Origin: Cytophagales bacterium
Lineage (GTDB): Bacteria > Bacteroidota > Bacteroidia > Cytophagales > Microscillaceae
Direction: 5' to 3'
NCBI GenBank assembly: GCA_013298075.1
Contig: JAAFJG010000023.1
Span: 1-61,775, forward strand
DNA length: 61,775 bases
Shown piece after piece: positions 8,578-16,951 of this stretch. The first letter of the stretch is position 1; the number at the start of each line of letters is the position of its first letter. The position numbers were made by a program, and so were the translations under genes. The notes beneath the pieces were generated by a model. It made no database searches and had not been told where the DNA came from. It saw only the letters and a list, made by a program, of their open reading frames with translations.

Positions 8578-9390
8578 TTATTTTTCATATGATTTAGTTA
8601 TATTCAATGTATTACTATTTATTATTTTGTATTGTTTGATAATTGTATCTTTGGCATAATAAAATTCTTTTATAGAACAACTATCAATACTATTATTGTC
8701 AAATTTACAACAATTAATTTGAGTCATATTTTTTAGTTTTATATCATTATTTTCCCATTCCCAACAACTATATTCTTTTATAAAATCTGCACAACCTATA
8801 TTCAAACAACCATATATTTTATTAGATTTTTTATCTTTTTTGGGTGAATATATTTTTGAAAAATGAGGAATGTGAATGACATTATCGGTTTTATTTTGAT
8901 AAATGAAATAATGATAAGTAGTGCAATTTTGTATTAGATTTACTAAATTGATGATTTTTAAATCAAATTCGTGTTCATTTCTATCATTACAAATCAAAAT
9001 ATCTTCAGAATTAGGCGGATTTGGTATATACCTTGAAATTTTGTTTGTATAAATAACGCTCCACTTATTGTTTTTATTTGATAATATATGTAAAAACATA
9101 GAATCCAGACGTTGTGTTGGCTCATAAATAATCAAATGTTTGTTTTTAGGCGTAAAAATATGACCAACTTTCAGTACATACTTTACACCATTTATGTTGT
9201 AAGTTCCTTCAAATTTCTTTTCGTTTTTATATTCAATAAAATGTATTATTTTTTCAAATTTTTTACTATTTTCCTGTTTTTTCTCTTCTTTTTTAATTAC
9301 TTGTAATGTTTCTTTTTTCGAAGAATTTGTATCACAAGAAACAAAACAAAAGAGAATAATGAGTAAAAAAACACTTTTGATTGATTTCAT
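8578..9390 (-). CDS. Lipoprotein, putative immunity protein (last gene of the island)
   Basis: A 270-residue lipoprotein. The signal peptide and lipobox (LLIILFCFVSC, Cys19) are followed by a charged SSKKETLQVIKKEEKK linker. Signal and linker are nearly identical to those of the genes at 9413 and 19622, but from about residue 42 the body is unrelated to theirs and I do not recognise it. The mature part is Asn/Lys/Tyr-rich with several Cys in its last third (GCLNIGCADF, NCCKFD). It follows the upstream gene by 22 bases and is the 3'-most member of the leftward island. An immunity role is inferred from position and localisation only. Confidence 0.75.
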   Translation of the reverse strand: MKSIKSVFLLIILFCFVSCDTNSSKKETLQVIKKEEKKQENSKKFEKIIHFIEYKNEKKFEGTYNINGVKYVLKVGHIFTPKNKHLIIYEPTQRLDSMFLHILSNKNNKWSVIYTNKISRYIPNPPNSEDILICNDRNEHEFDLKIINLVNLIQNCTTYHYFIYQNKTDNVIHIPHFSKIYSPKKDKKSNKIYGCLNIGCADFIKEYSCWEWENNDIKLKNMTQINCCKFDNNSIDSCSIKEFYYAKDTIIKQYKIINSNTLNITKSYEK

Positions 9391-9412
9391 TTTTTTAGTT
9401 TTTTTATTATTT

Positions 9413-10243
9413 TTATTTCAAATCAAAATACCATTTAGATTTATCCCCATTGATAATTTGCTTGTGAAAACTGCCTTCCAAAAAAATATATTTTGTGCTA
9501 TCTGTTACCCAAACATCATTTTTAAGACTTTGAACATATAATTTTTTTGTTTCTTGCATTCTATATATTTTATGAAAATAATCTAAATTTCCATCGTTAT
9601 CCCAATCCCCAAAACAATCCATATTTTTAGATTCTTGACTATTTGCAAGCACTAATTTAGGTGTATTTGTGGTAGTATCAAATACAAAAATATTCATATC
9701 ATACACAGTTGTACCATTAAAATGACCATAGACATAAATAAGTAAATATTTTTTTTGTCCAATTTCTAAATTATATACTCTTTGTAGGAAATATGGAACA
9801 TGAAAACTGAAACTAAAATAATATTCATCTTTTTGATGTGAACCATAAAAAATATAATCTAAAAACACTTTTTTATAGTTAAACGTAAAATAAGCCCTTG
9901 TAATATCAGGCAAACGTACATTTTCCTTTTGATTTATTCTAAATAACATACCATTTTGATGAAACCAAATATTAGGCGTTATTTCAAAATCTTGAAAATC
10001 AGTCATATAATCTTGAGTTCTAAATCCTTGCCTTTCATTTTTAAAAAGGTTTAAAATATCTACTTCTTTATATTTAAGCGTAGATTTTTGATGCAGTTTT
10101 TTATACTGAAATTCTATTTTATTTTCCTGTTTTTTTTCTTCTTTTTTAATTATTTGTAATTTTTCTTTTTTTGAAGAACGTGTATCACAAGAAATAAGAC
10201 AAAAGAGAATAATGAGTAGAAAAACACTTTTGATTGATTTCAT
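9413..10243 (-). CDS. Lipoprotein, WYFDLK-family putative immunity protein
   Basis: A 276-residue lipoprotein (LLIILFCLISC lipobox, Cys19). It belongs to a four-member paralogous family in this window (9413, 15996, 19622, 20501) that shares a C-terminal ~75 residues ending KSKWYFDLK. That C-terminus includes GDWDNDGNLDYFHK, a D-x-D-x-D-G loop of the kind that binds calcium in FG-GAP/VCBS-like repeats. The middle (about residues 100-190) is more variable, as expected of a protein co-evolving with a toxin. The product should sit in the periplasm on a membrane. Function is inferred, not demonstrated. Confidence 0.78.
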   Translation of the reverse strand: MKSIKSVFLLIILFCLISCDTRSSKKEKLQIIKKEEKKQENKIEFQYKKLHQKSTLKYKEVDILNLFKNERQGFRTQDYMTDFQDFEITPNIWFHQNGMLFRINQKENVRLPDITRAYFTFNYKKVFLDYIFYGSHQKDEYYFSFSFHVPYFLQRVYNLEIGQKKYLLIYVYGHFNGTTVYDMNIFVFDTTTNTPKLVLANSQESKNMDCFGDWDNDGNLDYFHKIYRMQETKKLYVQSLKNDVWVTDSTKYIFLEGSFHKQIINGDKSKWYFDLK

Positions 10244-10303
10244 TTTTTTAGTTTTTTATTATTTTTTATATTTTTTGAAAATATTTTTATGATTAAATAA
10301 CAC

Positions 10304-11029
10304 TCAAAAATTATCCTTAAAAATAGGTTCATATACATATTTTATGATTTCTAAATTTCCATCTCCATCAAAATCATCAATTATATTTGGAGAAAAATTT
10401 TTGTCAAATTGTTTATACCAATAATCATCAAAATTTTTCAAATCTATTAAAAATACTTGTTGAATATTTGCAGCAGTTCCTTGTCCTTGCATAGTATTTC
10501 CGACAATCATTAAATATTCTTTTTCTTTGAGTTTTTGATAAAAAATATTGGTAATCACTACACCATTATCTCTCCTATTTTTCATTTTTAATGGAAACCA
10601 ATCTTTTTTATTTATACAAACCCAAGACATATTATCTTCTTGACAAAATTTTATAGTATCTTTTTGTTGTGGTAAAACTTTTATTTTTAATGTATTATCT
10701 AATTTTTCCAAATCAGCATAATGATAAGGATTATAAATGGCAATATCTATTCCATTCAAAGATAATTGAGAAACATTGATAAACGAATAATCTGTATTTT
10801 TTTTCAAATGTGATAATTCAAATTTACCTAATTTCTGAATTTCTTTTGTTTGCCAACTATCTTTTTTAGTCAAAGCTAAACTTCCTACTAAATATTTTTT
10901 TTCAGAATTATAATTATCAGTTGGAATCAACAAAATATTTTCTTTCTGAACATACACAACATTATCTTTTTTTTTCAATTCACAAGCATAAAAAAAAAGT
11001 AAAAAACATAGAAATAAAGGTTTTGGCAT
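10304..11029 (-). CDS. Lipoprotein with a calcium-loop-like motif, putative immunity protein
   Basis: A 241-residue lipoprotein (FLCFLLFFYAC, Cys16) of no family I recognise. The C-terminal part carries IIDDFDGDGNLEIIKYV, another D-x-D-G-D-G loop like those of the WYFDLK family. The rest is not obviously similar, so a distant relationship is possible. It sits between two lipoprotein genes on the same strand with gaps of 29 and 60 bases. Confidence 0.72.
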   Translation of the reverse strand: MPKPLFLCFLLFFYACELKKKDNVVYVQKENILLIPTDNYNSEKKYLVGSLALTKKDSWQTKEIQKLGKFELSHLKKNTDYSFINVSQLSLNGIDIAIYNPYHYADLEKLDNTLKIKVLPQQKDTIKFCQEDNMSWVCINKKDWFPLKMKNRRDNGVVITNIFYQKLKEKEYLMIVGNTMQGQGTAANIQQVFLIDLKNFDDYWYKQFDKNFSPNIIDDFDGDGNLEIIKYVYEPIFKDNF

Positions 11030-11058
11030 ATATTTAATCGTTTATCAATTCTAAAATT

Positions 11059-11784
11059 TTAATCACCTATAAACACATTCCAAAAATACGAAAATTTAGT
11101 TTTTTCATAAATTCTCCATTCTTTATAAGTAGTTTTAAGCGTTTTTAAATTTACAATGATATTATTTTCATCAAAAACATAATCGTATATATTTGTATTT
11201 TTTATAAATTCTGCAGGAATTTTAGTATAATCATCATACAACATATCCAATTTATTTTTTTCAACATCAATGATTATTTTTTTGTTTTTTAAGTAATAAT
11301 AAACTTTTGTAGCTATTTTTGTATCCCCTTCAAAATCTTCTACATATTTAATTACTTTATTTTTTTGAAAATAGTAGGTTTCTATTCGTTTTTCATATTC
11401 TTTGGGAAAATCAAATACTTTTTTTAAATAATAGCCATTTTGATGGTATCGTAATAATAAAATATCTTTATTTTTTGGTTCGTAATTAAGATATAATAAA
11501 ATTGTATCTTTATTGTATGTTTTGATTTCTATATTTGGAAAATCTATTTTTAATTTTGGAATAGTGTCCAATAATTTTAAGGAAAAAATATTAAATTCTT
11601 TACCTCTTATGCCAATATTTTTGGCTTGTTCGTCAGTATAAATAAAACTTGTATTTTCTTCATTAACTTCGCTAACTTTATCTTGTTTTTTGTTTATTTT
11701 ATTCTGCTCCTTATTATTTTTTTGATTGCACGAAAATAAAAATAAGGAAATAAAAATAACTAACCAAATATTATTTGTTTTCAT
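11059..11784 (-). CDS. Lipoprotein, paralogue of the gene at 16952
   Basis: A 241-residue lipoprotein (IFISLFLFSC, Cys19) with a Lys/Asn-rich linker. The first ~55 residues closely match the gene at 16952-17773; the bodies then diverge. Its ATG lies inside the 3' end of the 293-residue lipoprotein gene (14-base overlap, TAA of the upstream gene past this ATG), so translation is probably coupled. The same overlap recurs at 17760/17773, showing that both genes were duplicated as a unit. Putative immunity protein by context. Confidence 0.75.
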   Translation of the reverse strand: MKTNNIWLVIFISLFLFSCNQKNNKEQNKINKKQDKVSEVNEENTSFIYTDEQAKNIGIRGKEFNIFSLKLLDTIPKLKIDFPNIEIKTYNKDTILLYLNYEPKNKDILLLRYHQNGYYLKKVFDFPKEYEKRIETYYFQKNKVIKYVEDFEGDTKIATKVYYYLKNKKIIIDVEKNKLDMLYDDYTKIPAEFIKNTNIYDYVFDENNIIVNLKTLKTTYKEWRIYEKTKFSYFWNVFIGD

Positions 11785-12652
11785 AATGCGTTTGTATTTC
11801 TTTCAAAATCGTATAAGTGGCTTTCATATTACCATTCAAATACCTACGATACCAAAAAGAATATTGCCATTGACTTGCTTCTGGCACTCTGGGCATATCA
11901 TCAGGGTCTATATTTTTCTTTTCTTTTTCGTATAATTCAGGGTCAAAAATATGTTTTCTAACATCTAAGTTTTTGATTTTCGACATTTCATCAAACATTT
12001 TTTTACAATTATTTTTTTCTAAAATAGTGTATGTATTCAAAAGTGTATTGACAGTAGAAGAAATATGTTTTTGATATACTTCCTTTGATAAAAAAGTGTA
12101 AATATGTTCTTTATGATTCGAAAAATATTTTATTGGGTCTTCTTTTATACGATTGATAGCATAATGAACAAATAATTGTTCTATAGGAGTGTCATCAGTA
12201 ATTTTTTCCGCTGTTTTTTGTGATAGATGACCAAGTTTATGATAGGCAAGATAAGGGCTATAACTTGTGTAAGATGATGTATCAGTATATTTTTTATCTA
12301 CAAAATCTTGAAAACTTAATCGTAATACCTGCATATTTTCTCTATGGATAAACATAGGATAGTAAGAATGAGATTTGTGTGTAGCACAAAAATTTAAAAA
12401 AATATTATTTTTACCATTTTCAAAAGAGTTTTCGATATGCTTCATTTTTTGATGTTGATAAAAAAAAACTTGTAATACCTCTACTATTTTAAAACTACTT
12501 TCCTCCCAAGTAAAATGACTTTTTGGATATTCTTTTTCTTCTAATTCCTCAATATATGTTTTAGGCTTATTTTTTATTTCTTGATTATTTTCCTTTGTAT
12601 AAGTACAACCAAGAAAAAAGATAGCAAAAGTACTTACAATTATTTTTTTCAT
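11771..12652 (-). CDS. 293-residue lipoprotein, copy 1 (putative immunity protein of effector 1)
   Basis: A lipoprotein (IFFLGC lipobox, Cys16) with a mostly helical mature part, no family recognised. It is the first gene after effector 1 (16-base gap) and so the prime candidate for its cognate immunity protein. An essentially identical gene lies at 17760-18641: the two proteins differ only at residue 8 (Thr here, Ile there). That near-identity, in an island where other paralogues are strongly diverged, points to a recent duplication or gene conversion. The C-terminal part has a tryptophan/tyrosine-rich QWQYSFWYRRYLNG segment. Confidence 0.8.
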   Translation of the reverse strand: MKKIIVSTFAIFFLGCTYTKENNQEIKNKPKTYIEELEEKEYPKSHFTWEESSFKIVEVLQVFFYQHQKMKHIENSFENGKNNIFLNFCATHKSHSYYPMFIHRENMQVLRLSFQDFVDKKYTDTSSYTSYSPYLAYHKLGHLSQKTAEKITDDTPIEQLFVHYAINRIKEDPIKYFSNHKEHIYTFLSKEVYQKHISSTVNTLLNTYTILEKNNCKKMFDEMSKIKNLDVRKHIFDPELYEKEKKNIDPDDMPRVPEASQWQYSFWYRRYLNGNMKATYTILKEIQTHYENK

Positions 12653-12668
12653 TTTATTTAAGGTTTAA

Positions 12669-13733
12669 TTAAGAATACACGCCTAATGCAAAATTTTGAA
12701 AAACAGTTACTCTATATGTATCTAATGGATTTAGTATATCCTCGTAGTTGATTCGTATAGTATTTTCGCTTGAAATTAAAAAACTTAATTTTGAAAATAT
12801 AGATTTTATTTCTATATCTGCTAATAATTGAGGATTTTCTGTGAAAGATGGAGCGATAATAAAAGATTTTTTATATATAGCGTCATCTGCAGGAAAAATA
12901 TAATAATTTTTATTTTGAAAGACAAAGAAACCTATAGGCTCTCTTACTATCAAGCTATAGTGGTAATTACTACGTAATAATTTTCCTTCATAATATTGTT
13001 CATGTGTGTAAGTTCCCTTTTTAGCACTATTCAATTGGTCAGTAGGCTTATAAGTTACACCTACAAATATAGTATTTCCATCTTCAAAGTACGAAATAGA
13101 AGGTAATGCCCCATTATTAATAGCCTCACTAAAATCTTGAACATCAAAATCATTTTTATTTTTCCATTTTTTTGTTTGAGAATTTAAAAAAAACGGCATA
13201 ATATCAAGATTTTTAAATTTCCAAAGAATATTTTTTATCCATTTTTTTGAATTTGAATTAATTTCTGATAAAAAAAAACTATTATATTCTGTATATCCTC
13301 TGAGAGCTCTGGCACAAGTTACTTGGTCAGTTCCAAGTATTTCTGAAAACATATCTTGTTTGGGAAATGTAAATCGTTTTTGATTTAATTCTATTAAGCT
13401 TTCCTGTAATGGCGTAAAATAATATTCAAATTCTTTACGAGTCATATTAATTGGAATTAATCCATAACTTTGTAACATATACATTAGAGTAGTATAGTTA
13501 CATTCTAAGCCATAGCCTTTTCTTGCTTGTTCATAACGTTCTATTCGTGGATTTACTCCAAAAGAATAAAAAAAAGATTCTTCTGTAATATTTGCTTCGT
13601 TTACTTTTTCTTCTTCTGGAATACCTAAAATTTTATTTGTATTGCCAAATATCCTATCAGTATTCAAAATTTTCTGTGCAAAACTCCCATCTATATCAAA
13701 TGGATTTTTAAAATTTTCTAAGGGATTGTTCAT
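12669..13733 (-). CDS. Putative effector 1: short shared leader plus papain-like candidate toxin domain
   Basis: 354 residues, no signal peptide. Residues 1-39 (MNNPLENFKNPFDIDGSFAQ to LGIP) are identical to those of effector 2 at 21318-22148, and the DNA is nearly identical from the upstream block through codon 39. After that the proteins are unrelated. The C-terminal part has LECNYTTLMYMLQSYGL (Cys78), resembling the Cys helix of papain-fold peptidases and amidases, then YHYSLIV (His258) and a strand ending PADD (Asp283/284), a possible Cys-His-Asp triad. I offer this as a weak structural guess. Leader-plus-variable-toxin architecture followed by lipoproteins is that of polymorphic effectors. 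The secretion route is unknown. Confidence 0.75.
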   Translation of the reverse strand: MNNPLENFKNPFDIDGSFAQKILNTDRIFGNTNKILGIPEEEKVNEANITEESFFYSFGVNPRIERYEQARKGYGLECNYTTLMYMLQSYGLIPINMTRKEFEYYFTPLQESLIELNQKRFTFPKQDMFSEILGTDQVTCARALRGYTEYNSFFLSEINSNSKKWIKNILWKFKNLDIMPFFLNSQTKKWKNKNDFDVQDFSEAINNGALPSISYFEDGNTIFVGVTYKPTDQLNSAKKGTYTHEQYYEGKLLRSNYHYSLIVREPIGFFVFQNKNYYIFPADDAIYKKSFIIAPSFTENPQLLADIEIKSIFSKLSFLISSENTIRINYEDILNPLDTYRVTVFQNFALGVYS

Positions 13734-13739
13734 TGTTTT

Positions 13740-13860
13740 TTTGGGTTTTAAAAAGTGAAAAAAATTCTACGTATTTTATTTTACAAATAATATTTACAAG
13801 TATGCAACAAATAATGTATTACTTCGTATATATAACGTAAAGATGATAGAAAAGTTTAAA
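13740..13860 (-). promoter_or_regulatory. Conserved effector upstream block, copy E1
   Basis: About 120 bases upstream of effector 1 that match the block upstream of effector 2 (22154-22275) and the orphan block at 18690-18800. The best-conserved part contains GCAACAAATAATGTATTAC and CGTATATATAACG, the latter an imperfect palindrome. A TTTG on the minus strand (in TTATTTGTTGC) could be the -33 box. Because it is kept at three loci it is probably the promoter or control region of the effector modules. Confidence 0.6.
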
Positions 13861-13914
13861 AAAAATGGATTCTTTTTTTTACATCTAAAATATATAAAAA
13901 CTACATCAATATTT

Positions 13915-14556
13915 TTAATTAAAGTTTATTAATTTTGGATTATCAACTCGTTTTTTTCGTTTCCTTGCTTCTTGAATAGGCATAAAGTAATTATCAAATG
14001 TCTTTTTCTCCAAAGAAAAATTGCGTTCAATATATTCTGATGTCAAGTCAGAAACTTTACCTATTATGTATTCTTTTTTGTAGATTATTTTTAGTTTTTT
14101 GGTATGATAACAATAACTAAAACTATGAATTACATTTTTTTTATCTCCTCTATAAATAAAAATTTCTTCGCCTGTTTTGTTTCGCCCATAAATTATCATA
14201 GGTTCGAGTTCAATTTTCAATAATATTTTATTTTTTACATCAAAAATGAAATAATTTTTATCCTTATTAAAATCGTTCATCACGCCTATCACATATTTAT
14301 CTGTGTTTATGCCTATAAAAACATACAATTTATTTTTATCAGCATTTAATTTTGACGTATATTCTGATATTTTTTGAGTATAAATAATTTTTTGTTTCGA
14401 ACTATATTTTAGAAATTTTTTGAGTTCATTGATACTTTTTTGATGATGAATAATGGTTTCTATTTCTGCTATTTTTGCCAAACTATCCAATCTTTGAGAA
14501 AAAATATTGGTATTCCATACACATACAAAGAAGAAAAATAATAGTAGTTTTTTCAT
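13915..14556 (-). CDS. Secreted protein, tandem paralogue pair (second member)
   Basis: A 213-residue exported protein with a cleavable signal peptide (LLLFFFFVCVWNTNIFSQ). The mature N-terminal ~50 residues (RLDSLAKIAEIETIIHHQKS, ELKKFLKYSS) are nearly identical to those of the gene just upstream (14563-15237), and the rest is recognisably related but diverged. It has no lipobox, unlike its neighbours, so the product should be soluble in the periplasm. The 7-base gap to its paralogue indicates a tandem duplication within one transcript. No family recognised. Confidence 0.75.
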   Translation of the reverse strand: MKKLLLFFFFVCVWNTNIFSQRLDSLAKIAEIETIIHHQKSINELKKFLKYSSKQKIIYTQKISEYTSKLNADKNKLYVFIGINTDKYVIGVMNDFNKDKNYFIFDVKNKILLKIELEPMIIYGRNKTGEEIFIYRGDKKNVIHSFSYCYHTKKLKIIYKKEYIIGKVSDLTSEYIERNFSLEKKTFDNYFMPIQEARKRKKRVDNPKLINFN

Positions 14557-14562
14557 TTTTAT

Positions 14563-15237
14563 TTACTTTTTTTGATAGCATTTTTGTTCAATAAATTTAT
14601 CTATATCTGTCTGGGGGTTTTTATCAGTTTTAAGGTTTAATTCACGTATTTTTTCAATCATTTCAAAAAAATCATTCAAACTCATTTGCATAAAATTAAA
14701 ATTGGATTTGGAATCTACGTTCAATACGTTGTATTCTTTTTCATAGTATATATATTTTTTTTTAGTGTTAAAAATATATGTAAATTTAGACAATCCAAAT
14801 TTATCAAAATAAAAATTAAAACATTCTTTACCCGTTTTGTCTTGTCCTATGATGCAAAAACCAGAGAAAGAATGAAATGTAAATAATAACTTATTTTTCA
14901 CGTCAAAAATAAAAAAAAACTCATCTTCATTGGATACTATATTTTCTTTATTTATTTTGCTAATCATTCCTGTAACGTACTCGTGTGTACTTATGCTTAT
15001 AAAAATACATACACTATTAGCCTGAAAATAACCTTTTTTTGATTGTTGTGTGATAGTTTGGGCATAATTAATCTTTCGTTTTGAACTATATTTTAGAAAT
15101 TTTTTGAGTTCATTGACACTTTTTTGATGATGAATAATAGTTTCTATTTCTGCTATTTTTGCCAAACTATCTAATTTTTGAGAAAAAATATGGGTACTTG
15201 ATACAAAGAAAAAGAAAAATAATAGTAGTTTTTTCAT
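14563..15237 (-). CDS. Secreted protein, tandem paralogue pair (first member)
   Basis: 224 residues from the ATG at 15237. A start 12 codons upstream is open, but 15237 gives a clean signal peptide (MKKLLLFFFFFVSSTHIFSQ) aligning with the paralogue at 13915-14556. The conserved part is the signal peptide plus the helix LDSLAKIAEIETIIHHQKS; the central beta-rich part (FIFDVKNKLL, IIGQDKTGKE) is moderately conserved and the tail is variable. Probably periplasmic. Function unknown; grouped with the putative immunity genes by context. Confidence 0.75.
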   Translation of the reverse strand: MKKLLLFFFFFVSSTHIFSQKLDSLAKIAEIETIIHHQKSVNELKKFLKYSSKRKINYAQTITQQSKKGYFQANSVCIFISISTHEYVTGMISKINKENIVSNEDEFFFIFDVKNKLLFTFHSFSGFCIIGQDKTGKECFNFYFDKFGLSKFTYIFNTKKKYIYYEKEYNVLNVDSKSNFNFMQMSLNDFFEMIEKIRELNLKTDKNPQTDIDKFIEQKCYQKK

Positions 15238-15308
15238 AGTTGATTTGATTGTAAGAAATCTTGATAAAAGCATTTATTTGAGTTAAAAATAATATCAAAA
15301 AAAAAATA

Positions 15309-15950
15309 TTATTTTAGTCTAAGTGCCTTATAACTTGTCATTCCGATAATTTTATCGATTCTTTCATTATTTTTTAAAACCTTTAATAATTCGATATAAT
15401 TATCATTGCAAGAAACAATTATCATTTTTTCTATTGTAAAATCAAAACAAAAAAAATTTCCATTTTTAAAAACTAAACTCTCTTTTTTTGTCCACTCATC
15501 TGCAGAATTATTTAATTTTTGAAAAGTTTTATATGCGTAGCCTTGTTTATATTCGACTTCAATAAAGCAACCTCTCCAATTTTCATTATTTTGATAATTT
15601 TTAATAATCCCTACATACATAGGTTTTTTGATAGTTTTATTTAGATGAAGTACCTCTTGAAAAAAAGTATCATTGGTTTTTTTAGTGTCAAAAATAAAAA
15701 CATCTTCTAATTTTATAGATTGTTTTTCTATTTTCTCCTCTACTGCACCACATTCTATTTTTAGAATATCTTTTTGATATTGCGTATTTTCATCTACCTT
15801 GTTAGGTTGAATATTTTGCTCTATCTTATCAGACTGAGTATTTTCGTCTACCTTATCAGACTGACTAACTTTCTCAGGTATTTTTTCTGAGATTTTGTTT
15901 TCAGTACATTGTACAAAAAACAAAAAAATTAAAAAAAGTAGGTTTTTCAT
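15309..15950 (-). CDS. Lipoprotein with a repeated nonapeptide linker
   Basis: 213 residues, lipobox FLFFVQC (Cys15). The linker after the Cys consists of about three imperfect nine-residue repeats (QSDKVDENT, QSDKIEQNI, QPNKVDENT), also visible as a repeat in the DNA near 15770-15870. The globular part from about residue 60 is not recognised. The linker would hold the domain away from the membrane, and its repeat number may vary between strains. The ATG overlaps the end of a leader relic (15957-15995). Putative immunity protein by context. Confidence 0.72.
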   Translation of the reverse strand: MKNLLFLIFLFFVQCTENKISEKIPEKVSQSDKVDENTQSDKIEQNIQPNKVDENTQYQKDILKIECGAVEEKIEKQSIKLEDVFIFDTKKTNDTFFQEVLHLNKTIKKPMYVGIIKNYQNNENWRGCFIEVEYKQGYAYKTFQKLNNSADEWTKKESLVFKNGNFFCFDFTIEKMIIVSCNDNYIELLKVLKNNERIDKIIGMTSYKALRLK

Positions 15951-15956
15951 ACAGAT

Positions 15957-15995
15957 ATATCAAACGATTTTTTAAAATTTTCTAAGAGATTATTT
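15957..15995 (-). pseudogene. Effector leader relic 2
   Basis: Minus-strand translation reads NNLLENFKKSFDI, clearly matching effector residues NNPLENFKNPFDI, then stops within a few codons at a TGA that overlaps the ATG of the lipoprotein gene at 15950. The initiating Met is lost and no effector body remains. It marks the former position of an effector gene upstream of the 15309-15950 lipoprotein. Confidence 0.75.
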
Positions 15996-16862
15996 TTACT
16001 TCAAATCAAAATACCATTTAGATTTATCCACATTGATAATTTGCTTTTGAAAAGTACCTTCCAAAAAAATATATTTTGTGCTATCTGTTACCCAAACATC
16101 ATTTTTAAGACTTTGAACATATAATTTTTTTGTTTCTTGCATTCTATATGTTTTATGAAAATAATCTAAATTTCCATCATTATCCCAATCCCCAAAACAA
16201 TCTATATCATTAGATTCTTGACTATTTGCAAGCACTAATTTAGGTATATTTGTAGTGATGTCGAATAGAAAAATAAAACGTAAAATATTAGTAGAATTTT
16301 CCAAAACAGCATTCCCGAAACACGATATAAATTTTTTATTTTTTAATTGAAATACAAAACTGTTATTATAAACATACCACGCAGGTCTATCGGTTTGTTT
16401 AAGTTTTGTCTGAAGTTTTGAAATATTATCAATAGAAAAAACTAAATTATCTAAATACATTTTTTCTTGATTAACTAAAAAATAAGCCCTCACAACATCA
16501 GAATATGTGATTTTATCAAAATCACCTTTAAAATCTTTGTAGAATATTTTGCTATTTTCATGAAAAGTAATATTAGTCGTAATTTCTAAATCACGAAATT
16601 GAGTGTCATAATTTATACTTTTAAATATCTCAGGTTTATTTTTAAAAACACTGAAACTATCTACTTCTTTATATTTAAGCGTAGATTTTTGATGCAGTTT
16701 TTTATACTGAAATTCTATTTTGCTATGATGCTTTTTTACCTCTTTTATTTTTTTTTCTTCTTTTGGAGATAATGTACTGCAAGCACTCATAAGACACAAA
16801 ATAAAAAAAATACTACTTGTAGTAAAGTTTATAAAAAGAAGTTTTGCTATTTGTATTTTCAT
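15996..16862 (-). CDS. Lipoprotein, WYFDLK-family putative immunity protein
   Basis: 288 residues from the ATG at 16862. The frame is open for 29 more codons, but the ATG at 16862 starts a proper lipoprotein signal (FILCLMSAC, Cys27) that aligns with the paralogue at 20501-21355. The signal and linker (SACSTLSPKEEKKIKEVKK) are nearly identical to that paralogue. The C-terminal domain has GDWDNDGNLDYFHK and ends KSKWYFDLK. The variable middle differs from all three relatives. The start of its signal-coding DNA, read in another frame, encodes the same last ten residues as effector 2. Confidence 0.78.
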   Translation of the reverse strand: MKIQIAKLLFINFTTSSIFFILCLMSACSTLSPKEEKKIKEVKKHHSKIEFQYKKLHQKSTLKYKEVDSFSVFKNKPEIFKSINYDTQFRDLEITTNITFHENSKIFYKDFKGDFDKITYSDVVRAYFLVNQEKMYLDNLVFSIDNISKLQTKLKQTDRPAWYVYNNSFVFQLKNKKFISCFGNAVLENSTNILRFIFLFDITTNIPKLVLANSQESNDIDCFGDWDNDGNLDYFHKTYRMQETKKLYVQSLKNDVWVTDSTKYIFLEGTFQKQIINVDKSKWYFDLK

Positions 16863-16951
16863 AATCTTTAAAAAATTTGTAATATCTCCATTATTCCATA
16901 AGTCTCCACAAAAAATAAACCAAAAAAAAGCGTAACTTGAAAAAAACAAAT

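Noticed and set aside
11726-11935. Short plus-strand frame repeated at 17679-17924
   Set aside because: It recurs only because the underlying minus-strand lipoprotein genes are duplicated; there is no independent signal of coding.
16863-16949. N-terminal extension of the lipoprotein at 15996
   Set aside because: The extra 29 codons would bury the signal peptide and have no counterpart in the paralogue at 20501; the ATG at 16862 gives a correct lipoprotein signal.
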